In this document: positions 1-6,903 of the stretch, in pieces | How the letters are laid out: every line of letters begins with the position of its first letter | Numbering within the stretch: the stretch's first letter is position 1 | The notes under the pieces: model-generated | Told to the model about the DNA's origin: nothing | What the model saw: the letters and a program-made list of their open reading frames with translations, nothing else | The model's database searches: none | NCBI RefSeq assembly: GCF_026410385.1 | Contig: NZ_JAPMLT010000002.1 | Coordinates: 1-64,000 of the forward strand | Length of the DNA: 64,000 bases | Direction of reading: 5' to 3' | From: Tumebacillus lacus | GTDB taxonomy: Bacteria; Bacillota; Bacilli; Tumebacillales; Tumebacillaceae | Made by a program: the position numbers and the translations under genes

Positions 1-1584
1 GATACAGTGGCACATCATTCAGAGGCGTCCTTTTCCTTTTCTAGGATATGTACGGTGGTCATTATATCCGTCAATCTTTGGACAGGCAATAGCGTCAGCT
101 TTTGGGCATTTAGCATCGGCCGCAACACCAAACGTATAAGCGAAGATATAAATGTATCAAGTGAAGCATTTCAAAATGTTGCAAGCGTCCTTTCTAGCCT
201 CGCATCCCAACTAGATCAAGTCAACCAACTTCGTCAACAAGCTATGCAACTGGAAAATCGTATCCACTCTCTACAATCAGAACTTTGGGGCGCCGATGAG
301 ATCAGAAAAGACGCCATTCGAGATCAAATTGCATCTCTTCGTTATCGCATGAATGACTTTGATCGGAATGCAGATTATCTGGAGAATAACTCCAATAAAG
401 CCGCTGAAAATGCTTTCGAAGGAATTTCCGCTATGACCAATCGTCTGCATTTTGGTGATGCAGCATCGGTACCGGATAAAATGGCCGACTTTTTCGGTGA
501 TTTTTGGAGCAACGTTCAGGATAAGGCTCGTGAGATTCGTGATGAGGTTGAAGAAGCATACGGAGATGTAACAGATTTCTTCGAGGAGAAATATTTAGAG
601 GCTCAGGAAGGAGGAGCATTCGGGGCATTCTTAGGGTTACTTGAAGGTCTTGGTAAGTATGTGTACGAGACGTTGGAGGTATTAGCTAAGCAAACTCCAA
701 GCTACATGCTATCTCACCCCGGAGAGACTTTTGAGCGAGCCTCTGCGATTTTCAAAGCAGTTTCACACCCCAATGAAACCAAGGAGACCATTGTCAAAGA
801 ACTGAAAGGTATCCCATATGACCTAAAAGTTTATTGGGAACGAGACTTGGTGAATGGAACTTCGTACACACGAATGAAAGCAGTTGGTACGGGCCTCGGC
901 GTACTAATTGAATTCTTTGGAACGGAAGGATTAGGACGACTCGCGAGGGTAGAAAAATCATTAGACGATGGATTACGACTCGTAGATACGGATCAAGACC
1001 CAGTAAAAAATACCACCTCTAATAAAGTCGATAAAGTCGAAGATCAGACGGACCTTTCAAACTCCTATACGATAAGTGATTCCATTTCAATTCGTACAAT
1101 CAGTCCAGTAGCAGACTCACATATCTATGATCGTGTGATTTCTCTAAGACAGCAACTTCCAAGCGATTTAAAACGATCAGGAAACTTCGGCTACGCACAG
1201 GTCAGCATAGAAAATATAAAGGACGAATTCTTCGCCCACAGTGGTATCAATGAAATCGGAGAGAGAGGTTATGACAGCCTCATTGGAATAACATTAAAAC
1301 CTGATCCAGCGACATTTATTGCCATCGAAACCCCTGATAGACTGGGGAAAAATTATCTCAGGGATCGGGATACCGAATATAAAATTTTAAACGAAATCGC
1401 TTTACAACTTGGCGAAAAAACAACTGCATCGGGTTCTATAAAATTGTATACTGATAGAAAGCCATGCGACAGTTGTTCGATCATCATTCAACAGTTCAAA
1501 GACAAGTACAAAAATGTAGACGTTGAGATTCTATATAACAGTGTTGAAAAACCACTGTTTAAACGAACTGAAAATAATCAATAA
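1..1584 (+). CDS. WXG-type polymorphic toxin with C-terminal cytidine-deaminase-like domain (5' end open at window edge)
   Basis: The frame is open to the first base, so the true start may lie upstream; the first in-window start is GTG at 7. A WTG motif at about residue 25 is followed by a helical stretch (DQVNQLRQQA) that matches the 470-residue toxin at 5421-6833, so this is a secreted WXG/LXG-like toxin. The C-terminus has a deaminase signature: a TEYKILNEIA helix and a PCDSC zinc-binding motif followed by IIQQFKDKYKNV, as in the BURPS668_1122-type toxin deaminases. It probably deaminates a nucleic-acid base in a rival cell. The next gene is its likely immunity protein. The 24 residues before WTG do not resemble the paralogue's N-terminus. 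Confidence 0.75.
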   Translation, partial: DTVAHHSEASFSFSRICTVVIISVNLWTGNSVSFWAFSIGRNTKRISEDINVSSEAFQNVASVLSSLASQLDQVNQLRQQAMQLENRIHSLQSELWGADEIRKDAIRDQIASLRYRMNDFDRNADYLENNSNKAAENAFEGISAMTNRLHFGDAASVPDKMADFFGDFWSNVQDKAREIRDEVEEAYGDVTDFFEEKYLEAQEGGAFGAFLGLLEGLGKYVYETLEVLAKQTPSYMLSHPGETFERASAIFKAVSHPNETKETIVKELKGIPYDLKVYWERDLVNGTSYTRMKAVGTGLGVLIEFFGTEGLGRLARVEKSLDDGLRLVDTDQDPVKNTTSNKVDKVEDQTDLSNSYTISDSISIRTISPVADSHIYDRVISLRQQLPSDLKRSGNFGYAQVSIENIKDEFFAHSGINEIGERGYDSLIGITLKPDPATFIAIETPDRLGKNYLRDRDTEYKILNEIALQLGEKTTASGSIKLYTDRKPCDSCSIIIQQFKDKYKNVDVEILYNSVEKPLFKRTENNQ

Positions 1585-1596
1585 CACGGGGGCGTT

Positions 1597-1968
1597 ATGA
1601 TGGAGTGGGAGTTTGACGAATTACATGAAGCAGTAAAGTATAGATTTCTTAATACTATCAATAGTGGACGAAATGGATTGGTTGCAGCTGCAGTCTGTTT
1701 CTACGAGTTTGACAATGTCATTGAAGAAGGCAAAGCAGAAAGCTTGATTTTCCACACGACACTTGGAAAACTATGCCTTGACTACGGCAAAATCCCGGAT
1801 ACATACCTTGAAGAGATTCTGAAAGTAATAGACACATTCGAACCCAATGAGCTTCAAGGCGAATTAACGAATGAGGAAATCACCCGCCTGGGTAATGATG
1901 TTACTTTGTTAAAGAAAGAACTAGTTACTATCGAAGTTATCCACGACAATGATATCGAGAAATATTAA
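1597..1968 (+). CDS. Probable immunity protein for the deaminase toxin (Imm3-like)
   Basis: A small acidic, mostly helical protein of 123 residues that starts 12 bases after the toxin stop, behind a G-rich ribosome site. Its position and size are those of a cognate immunity protein. The N-terminal pattern (MEWEFDELHEAV, then YEFDNVIEEG) recalls the Imm3 family that accompanies deaminase and nuclease toxins, but the assignment is from memory. No signal peptide or membrane segment is visible. A terminator follows directly, so toxin and immunity form one unit. Confidence 0.6.
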   Translation: MMEWEFDELHEAVKYRFLNTINSGRNGLVAAAVCFYEFDNVIEEGKAESLIFHTTLGKLCLDYGKIPDTYLEEILKVIDTFEPNELQGELTNEEITRLGNDVTLLKKELVTIEVIHDNDIEKY

Positions 1969-1985
1969 CCGACGTATATGAATCA

Positions 1986-2020
1986 AAAAGCCCCCGGCCT
2001 GAGCCGAGGGCTTGGTTTTA
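1986..2020 (+). terminator. Rho-independent terminator after toxin/immunity pair
   Basis: A GC-rich hairpin (AGCCCCCGGC, loop CTGA, GCCGAGGGCT) is followed by TTGGTTTTA. Confidence 0.7.
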
Positions 2021-2193
2021 TTTCGGGAAACCAGACGCTTCACGCAGCGCGCTGGCCATGTAGCTGTTGACGTGACGGACATCCGGCGCTCGACTACGGT
2101 TTGCTAGATTTGGTCGTGAAAGCTCGCCAGCACATCAAATACTCACGAACATGCACCTTATGCGCCGCTAACAAAGCTTGAACCCCCGCAGCA
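2021..2193. other. Gene-poor stretch with decayed coding remnants
   Basis: No complete gene is visible here. On the minus strand a short frame ends in RHVNSYMASALREASGFPK and stop near 2021, and a different frame ends near 2094. Both look like the 3' ends of genes whose upstream parts are gone. I could not assign either to a family. Confidence 0.4.
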
Positions 2194-2379
2194 TCAGATG
2201 TGCTCGAATCGATCACTACTAGCCTCGGCCTGAAGTAATACAAAAGGGATACACGGATTCGCGTGTATCCCTTTTTTTGGTGTGTTCGTGTTGACTGGCA
2301 CGCCGTATTTCTCAGACAGAGCCTTCGGGCCCTCGCCCACTTTGTAATCCTGCTCGATCTTGGCATCTACATCAGCCAT
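2194..2379 (-). pseudogene. Truncated helix-turn-helix gene resembling phage terminase small subunit start
   Basis: An excellent ribosome site (GGAGGTGATC) precedes ATG at 2379. The first about 31 codons read as an HTH segment (DYKVGEGPKALSEKYGVPVNT), as at the start of phage terminase small subunits. Directly after it the frame enters a strong terminator hairpin and loses any recognisable sequence before its stop at 2194. I read it as a gene start cut off by recombination. Confidence 0.5.
2242..2278. terminator. Strong hairpin terminator, T-rich on both strands
   Basis: AAAAGGGATACACG pairs with CGTGTATCCCTTTT across a four-base loop and runs into T7, so it can act in either direction. It interrupts the truncated HTH gene on the minus strand. 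Confidence 0.7.
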
Positions 2380-2420
2380 TACATGATCACCTCCGCCGCT
2401 TTTTGTATGATCATACAGGG

Positions 2421-2448
2421 GCAAGCCTATCACATTGCCACCAACCGA
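2421..2448. repeat. 28-bp repeat, copy 1 (second copy 4262-4291)
   Basis: GCAAGCCTATCACATTGCCA and the following CCAACCGA recur at 4262-4291 with one extra AT. On the minus strand both copies read SVGGNVI, so they may be relics of the same coding sequence left by recombination of toxin cassettes. Confidence 0.6.
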
Positions 2449-2458
2449 GTACGTCGAT

Positions 2459-2788
2459 TCACTTCCCCAACATCCGCTCCAACTCCCGCACCCGCCGTTC
2501 CAGTTCTGCGATCTGCCGGGTGTGGAGGTGGACCGTGTGTTGGAGGGTCAGCGTGCGCTCCAGCCGGGCCAGTTGCTCCTTCACCTGTTGCAACTCCCGC
2601 AGGTGATTCCCCGTCGCGTGGGAGCGATGCACCGCCCCCACCGGCGGTACCAGCCGTTGCGGGGTGATCGGGCGCACTTCGAACCGCCTCGGGTCAAAGA
2701 AATTGTTCGGCTGCATCACCGCCAACACCGGCACCCCAAATCTCGCCGCAATCGACGCCAGATGTTCTGAAGCCCGTACATACGTCAT
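2459..2788 (-). CDS. Small LysM-like / coiled-coil protein
   Basis: The start is ATG at 2788 behind GGGAGGATC; an upstream in-frame ATG at 2851 lacks this site. Residues about 3-50 (YVRASEHLASIAARFGVPVLAVMQ, then NNFFDP) have the LysM pattern of a peptidoglycan-binding module. The rest is a charged coiled coil with heptad-like leucines (LQQVKEQLARLERTL, RQIAELERRVRELERML). There is no signal peptide, so it may act inside the cell or be exported by a non-Sec route. It is divergent from the small membrane protein at 2904. Confidence 0.6.
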   Translation of the reverse strand: MTYVRASEHLASIAARFGVPVLAVMQPNNFFDPRRFEVRPITPQRLVPPVGAVHRSHATGNHLRELQQVKEQLARLERTLTLQHTVHLHTRQIAELERRVRELERMLGK

Positions 2789-2903
2789 GACTGATCCTCC
2801 CTCTCGCAGATCTCGATTTACTAGATGATATGCATCTGCCAGAGCAGTCATGATTTAAAAAGAACGGTATAATATGGTAAAAACACTCATCAGGAGGATT
2901 ATC

Positions 2904-3182
2904 ATGGCCCACCGTATCACCGGCCTCACCTTTCTCTTCATCGCCGCCATGCTCTACTGCGGCCGCTACATCACCGCCGCGCTTCTAAGCGATAACCCTA
3001 GCACCCACGAATGGTTCGCTCAGACCCTCAAAGACATCATCGGAGGCGGCTACACCACATGGAATGTACTCGCCCTCCTCGTCGGCATCGGGTACCTGAT
3101 CTATGCTGAGATGGCGAACCACGAACAGAAAGCGACCAAAGAATCCGCCCAAGACACCACCCAAGACACAGAATCACTCTGA
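2904..3182 (+). CDS. Small two-helix membrane protein, function unknown
   Basis: ATG at 2904 follows a clear AGGAGG. The 92-residue product has two hydrophobic segments: ITGLTFLFIAAMLY near the N-terminus and NVLALLVGIGYLIYA in the second half. It ends in a hydrophilic, Thr/Gln-rich tail. I do not recognise the family. A terminator follows, so it is monocistronic. Confidence 0.6.
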   Translation: MAHRITGLTFLFIAAMLYCGRYITAALLSDNPSTHEWFAQTLKDIIGGGYTTWNVLALLVGIGYLIYAEMANHEQKATKESAQDTTQDTESL

Positions 3183-3206
3183 TCCCCACCGCCCCCACAC
3201 CCACAC

Positions 3207-3245
3207 AAAAAAGAGCCGAGTCCCGCGACACGGCTCTTTCCCTCC
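3207..3245 (+). terminator. Terminator hairpin, copy 1 of a repeated pair
   Basis: AAAGAGCCGAGTCCCGCGAC continuing ACGGCTCTTTCCCTCCTA is nearly identical to 4288-4323. The two hairpins bracket the toxin-tip/immunity cassette at 3259-4246. Confidence 0.75.
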
Positions 3246-3258
3246 TACAAAGACCCTA

Positions 3259-3510
3259 CTAAGACTCAAACGCCGTTCGTTCTGGAAAAATCCCACCTTC
3301 TCGAACTAGACAAACTGCCAACCTCTGTGCCGCTCTGTCAAAATAGAACTTTGATGGCAGACTTGGGTCAGGTATACCTTCTAACTCAGAAAATTTTCTG
3401 GTTATTTTGTTTAACTCGATTTTCCCCATTACATTTTCATTGGGTCCAAATTTGTAGATCACAGATTCATCGCTTTCATATTCTTTAAGTAACAGTACAT
3501 ACGCAGCCAA
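3259..3510 (-). CDS. Putative immunity protein, family unknown
   Basis: The best start is TTG at 3510, seven bases after AGAGGAGG, which gives an 83-residue protein beginning AAYVLLLKEYESDES. An earlier start at 3570 would overlap the upstream gene and has no ribosome site. Small, soluble and mixed alpha/beta. It is the last gene of a three-gene set behind an orphan toxin tip, hence probably an immunity protein. Confidence 0.55.
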   Translation of the reverse strand: MAAYVLLLKEYESDESVIYKFGPNENVMGKIELNKITRKFSELEGIPDPSLPSKFYFDRAAQRLAVCLVREGGIFPERTAFES

Positions 3511-3530
3511 AATTACTCCTCCTCTGGCAG

Positions 3531-3860
3531 CTATGATTGAGGGAACATCTCCAAATATGTTTCGTACCAATCGGGGCGTTGCGTTTTGATTAAGGAAAGC
3601 ACCTCTGTCAAAGCAATACCGTTTAGATAAGTTAACTTGTCATAACTTATCTGCTGTGTTGAAAGCCAAATTTGACCTATAGACTCCCCACAACTTGCCT
3701 TAATCATCTCATCGCAGTTATTATCGTTTGAAACTTTAATTAAAATATCCACAGTCTCAGCATCTTGGAAGTTCTCTCCTAGTTCAATCACTGCGTCATC
3801 TTTTTCTGCATCTGACGCTGTTGGGTCTGTTAATATTTCCAATAACCTTTCCCTCTTCAT
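3531..3860 (-). CDS. Helical-repeat immunity protein (HEAT-like)
   Basis: Start at ATG 3860 behind GGGGAG, or GTG at 3869 overlapping the toxin-tip stop. The protein is alpha-helical and acidic. Its paired helices (KDDAVIELGENFQDAETVDI; DEMIKASCGESIGQIWL) resemble the HEAT-repeat immunity proteins that often follow contact-dependent toxins. It is tightly coupled to the toxin tip upstream. Confidence 0.6.
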   Translation of the reverse strand: MKRERLLEILTDPTASDAEKDDAVIELGENFQDAETVDILIKVSNDNNCDEMIKASCGESIGQIWLSTQQISYDKLTYLNGIALTEVLSLIKTQRPDWYETYLEMFPQS

Positions 3861-3865
3861 ACACT

Positions 3866-4246
3866 TCACTCCCCTAATGGAATATGAGTTCCAACACTCC
3901 TACCGCCCGTTTCTCCTGTAAACGGATTGATATATGTTCCCTTATCGTCTAGTCTAGCATCGAATCGAGGTTGATTACTCCCTGCTCCTAGTCCTTCCCT
4001 TGTACTAGCTTCGGGCTTCAACTTCAGCCTCCAACTAAACGTTCCATCGGCGTTCTTTACTCCCCATTGCTCGACACCACCAGCAGTATCTTGTCTCACC
4101 CAACCATTCTTTTCTGCCCAAGCCCTTAAGTTCGCAGTGTTCGTGGAAATGCTACCAATGTCTTTAACTATAGCAGTACCCAACCCCTCGAAATAGGACA
4201 GGATCTCCTCATTGGACTGAATCACTCGCTCGGACACTCGAATCAC
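3866..4246 (-). CDS. Orphan C-terminal toxin domain (polymorphic toxin tip)
   Basis: A 126-residue frame starting at GTG with no ribosome site and no secretion domain. The C-terminal half (RLKLKPEASTREGL, PRFDARLDDKGTYINPFTGE, GTHIPLGE) has the look of a polymorphic-toxin C-terminal domain. I do not know its enzymatic class. An in-frame stop lies nine codons upstream and a terminator beyond that. It is therefore a silent cassette that could be joined to a full-length toxin by recombination. Two immunity genes follow. Confidence 0.6.
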   Translation of the reverse strand: MIRVSERVIQSNEEILSYFEGLGTAIVKDIGSISTNTANLRAWAEKNGWVRQDTAGGVEQWGVKNADGTFSWRLKLKPEASTREGLGAGSNQPRFDARLDDKGTYINPFTGETGGRSVGTHIPLGE

Positions 4247-4261
4247 GGTGCCATCAGATCC

Positions 4262-4291
4262 GCAAGCCTATATCACATTGCCACCAACCGA
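4262..4291. repeat. 28-bp repeat, copy 2
   Basis: Same sequence as 2421-2448 with one extra AT. It lies between the orphan toxin tip and the terminator at 4288. Confidence 0.6.
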
Positions 4292-4323
4292 AAGAGCCGA
4301 GTCCCCCGACTCGGCTCTTTCCC
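4288..4323 (-). terminator. Terminator hairpin, copy 2 of a repeated pair
   Basis: AAAGAGCCGAGTCCC, then CCGACTCGGCTCTTTCCCT. It ends the sseB-like gene on the minus strand and nearly duplicates the hairpin at 3207-3245. Confidence 0.75.
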
Positions 4324-4325
4324 TA

Positions 4326-5075
4326 CTACTTCGTCTCCCACATATAAAAAGGTTTTGTTTCCTCCACCATATAAGAAGCAACACCGTTCGGCTGATCCTG
4401 ACGAATCTCAAAAAAATCGACCAATGCCTCCTCGCCAATCGCCGCTCGAACCACTTGATCCAGTTCGGGCAGAGCACTTAGAAAAGGTGCGCTGCCTGCC
4501 TTCAACTCGATCCCCACCACCGGATGCGGCGGCTCGTCTTGATCTGGAAGATAAACCTGAGCGAGATACGCCTTTTCCACAGATCCGCTGCGCTTAAAAT
4601 AGGCGCTCAACGCCTGCACCAGCGCCTCCGGGTATTCGGCGGGCTGTCCGATAGCCACTTTCTGCCCAGCAGACAAGGGTTGCGGTTGCAAATCTTGGAA
4701 CAAAACGCCCGTGCACAATGCCTCGATCTCATCGGGCAAAAACTCCTTCCCGACGTTGGTCGCCGGATTCAGGATCGCCGTCACATCAGCAGGCACGCTC
4801 GGAAACAGATGCTGCCCTTCCAACACCACGTAGGGTTGCCCCTCCGGGATCACCCGCTCCATCAGCTCCATCGAGGAAAAAAGCGGCAACGTCTTGCGCC
4901 CTTCTATATCGAAGAAGGACAGCAACAACTCCTCCCCTTCCACACGCCCCGTCACATACAGATCCGATTCCCACAGCAACTGATAAAAGGCCGGACGCTT
5001 CAGCGGGTCTTGCTTACCTTCTACCAGCAATTCCACCAACAGATCGGTCTTTGACTTCTCTTTTTTCCAAAACAT
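4326..5075 (-). CDS. SseB-family protein
   Basis: ATG at 5075 follows AGGAGGGGG. The 249 residues have the two-part SseB layout: an N-terminal SseB domain (about residues 10-125, with FYQLLWESDLYVTG and PLFSSMELMERVI) and a C-terminal SseB-like domain (PHPVVGIELKAG onward). SseB proteins have a poorly defined role and are often found next to secreted toxins as presumed immunity or accessory proteins. Here it follows the toxin at 5421 and the small helical gene by 13 bases, in one operon. Confidence 0.75.
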   Translation of the reverse strand: MFWKKEKSKTDLLVELLVEGKQDPLKRPAFYQLLWESDLYVTGRVEGEELLLSFFDIEGRKTLPLFSSMELMERVIPEGQPYVVLEGQHLFPSVPADVTAILNPATNVGKEFLPDEIEALCTGVLFQDLQPQPLSAGQKVAIGQPAEYPEALVQALSAYFKRSGSVEKAYLAQVYLPDQDEPPHPVVGIELKAGSAPFLSALPELDQVVRAAIGEEALVDFFEIRQDQPNGVASYMVEETKPFYMWETK

Positions 5076-5088
5076 CGGTATCCCCCTC

Positions 5089-5403
5089 CTACTTTCGTTC
5101 CGCTTCCTTCAACAATTGCTCAACTAAACTGCTGACCTCACTCAAAACGTCAAAAATCGGATCGTCCCATCCGTGAATCGCACCACTGCTTCCATCAGCC
5201 ACCATACGCATAATGTTCGAAACCGGAAGATCAAGGCGGGTCAATTCCGAGATCGCTTTTGTCTGGATTCGTTCCTCCGCTTTCCGGTACCTTTTCAATA
5301 CGTCCTCCAAAGTACCGTCCGGCTCGATACGGATATATTCCTCCAGCATCGTGATCCCTTTTTTTAGCTGTAGCAACAATTGATTTTTTATTTCAGTGCT
5401 CAA
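5089..5403 (-). CDS. Probable immunity protein of the 470-residue toxin
   Basis: TTG at 5403 lies just behind GGGAGGAG, 17 bases after the toxin stop; longer starts overlap the toxin gene. The product of about 104 residues is helical and charged (LKKGITMLEEYI, DVLKRYRKAEERIQT) and has no secretion signal. Position between toxin and SseB gene points to immunity. The family is not recognised. Confidence 0.6.
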   Translation of the reverse strand: MSTEIKNQLLLQLKKGITMLEEYIRIEPDGTLEDVLKRYRKAEERIQTKAISELTRLDLPVSNIMRMVADGSSGAIHGWDDPIFDVLSEVSSLVEQLLKEAERK

Positions 5404-5420
5404 AAAAACTCCTCCCACAC

Positions 5421-6833
5421 TCATCGACTTGGCACAACTCTTATTTTTTGTATCCATTCCATCGGGAAGTTTTGAGGCAACACGATTTGGTCGATACCAC
5501 CCGTTAATATAGTACCTGTATCTTCAATCACCTGAGGTGCAACCTTGCCGATTTGTAGTTGCGTTCCTTTTGGGACATGAATCGTCGCTTCATACATTCG
5601 GGAATTCTTCCATTCTGGTAAGAGCGCCAAATCGATCTTGACCTGAATACGGTTAGCTGCAGGCGCCGTCGTCGTAAACGAACCCTTTGCCTCTGCCTCC
5701 CAGCCAAACGTGCGGTAGACATAGATGTCTTCCTTTGTAACGACCGTCCGGTATTCGCCGTCGAGAAAAGTGTCTTTCAGCCACTGCTTGACTTCCACCT
5801 GTCCGATCACTTCCACCTTCTCATCAATCGCCGTCGCGTACTTCCCGAAATCGGCCGCATCGTCCGCCTTGCCAGCCACCCTCGCCGCATGAGACATCTC
5901 ATCCGAGACCTGACCGGCTGCCTTGGCAACAGATGCCCCCTTTGACACGGTGACCGTTTCCTCGACGACTGTCGCTCCTTTGAACATCGACGCACCCTTC
6001 TGTACCACTCCGGAAGCCTTCACTGCTTTGACCGCTTTGTCAGCCCCTTTGGTGCCGACCAAGGACAGCGCGATCTGCCCGACCGCATTGCCAAACCAAC
6101 GCGCCCTCGTATTCGCATCGCCATTGACGACATCCTGTTCCCACGAATCGCAGATCGCTTTCCAGATCGCCTTCCCCGTCTCCACCGGATGAGAAAGCGC
6201 AGCGGCAAGGTTCTCAATAGTTTGAATCGGATGCGTCACCACATCCCAAAGACCCTCCGCCGTATCCACAACCGCATCGCCCACGCCCTTGAAGAAACTG
6301 CCGACCACACCGGCCCCTTCCTTCACGCCGCCGACAAAGCGATCCCACCAAGAAGGATCGGCAAAGTTTCGCAAAAAGGGCGACTCTGCCAATTCATCAA
6401 AACCTCGCGCGGCCTGTTGATCAGCGACACGCGCCTCATACTCCGCACGATTTTGCAGATCATGCATCCTGTGCCGCAAGTCACTTGCTTCATGCCGCCC
6501 CTCCGGTGTCGACGTATCAATGTGCCACAATTGCCGCTCCAACCTCTCCGCTTGCTCTCGAAGTTGATTGACCTGCTCCATCCGATACCCGAACATCTGC
6601 ATCACTGAAGCCGCTCTTTGCAACACCTCGCTCGCCTGATCCATTTCACGGCGCAATTGCTCACCGATCTGTTCAAACGCCTGTGCTCCTTGGCCTGTCC
6701 ACCCATACTGCCCGCTCAAGGCATTCTGAGTGATCTCCTCCAATCGCCTTCCCTTGCTTCGCAACTCCTGCGAACCCGCTGCAAAACGATTGGCTCCGTA
6801 TTTCAATTTTTGTGGATCTGCCTGCACACTCAT
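5421..6833 (-). CDS. WXG-type polymorphic toxin, ADP-ribosyltransferase-like C-terminus
   Basis: ATG at 6833 follows GGAGGAGACGC. Residues 1-100 form a WXG100-like hairpin with WTG at about 45 and a long amphipathic second helix, the signal for type VII (Ess/Yuk) export. A linker with VVNGDANTRARWFGNAVGQI and GTKGADKA marks the pre-toxin region. The last about 110 residues contain YRTFG, a SFTTT segment and GGIDQIVLP, which recall ADP-ribosyltransferase or TNT-type NAD-consuming toxins. That enzymatic class is my inference. Downstream are immunity and sseB-like genes. Confidence 0.75.
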   Translation of the reverse strand: MSVQADPQKLKYGANRFAAGSQELRSKGRRLEEITQNALSGQYGWTGQGAQAFEQIGEQLRREMDQASEVLQRAASVMQMFGYRMEQVNQLREQAERLERQLWHIDTSTPEGRHEASDLRHRMHDLQNRAEYEARVADQQAARGFDELAESPFLRNFADPSWWDRFVGGVKEGAGVVGSFFKGVGDAVVDTAEGLWDVVTHPIQTIENLAAALSHPVETGKAIWKAICDSWEQDVVNGDANTRARWFGNAVGQIALSLVGTKGADKAVKAVKASGVVQKGASMFKGATVVEETVTVSKGASVAKAAGQVSDEMSHAARVAGKADDAADFGKYATAIDEKVEVIGQVEVKQWLKDTFLDGEYRTVVTKEDIYVYRTFGWEAEAKGSFTTTAPAANRIQVKIDLALLPEWKNSRMYEATIHVPKGTQLQIGKVAPQVIEDTGTILTGGIDQIVLPQNFPMEWIQKIRVVPSR

Positions 6834-6903
6834 TCAGCGTCTCCTCCACTCCAGTCGTCTCTATGATTTCCAGTATACGGTATCTGAACTTTGAGAAAAA
6901 GCC

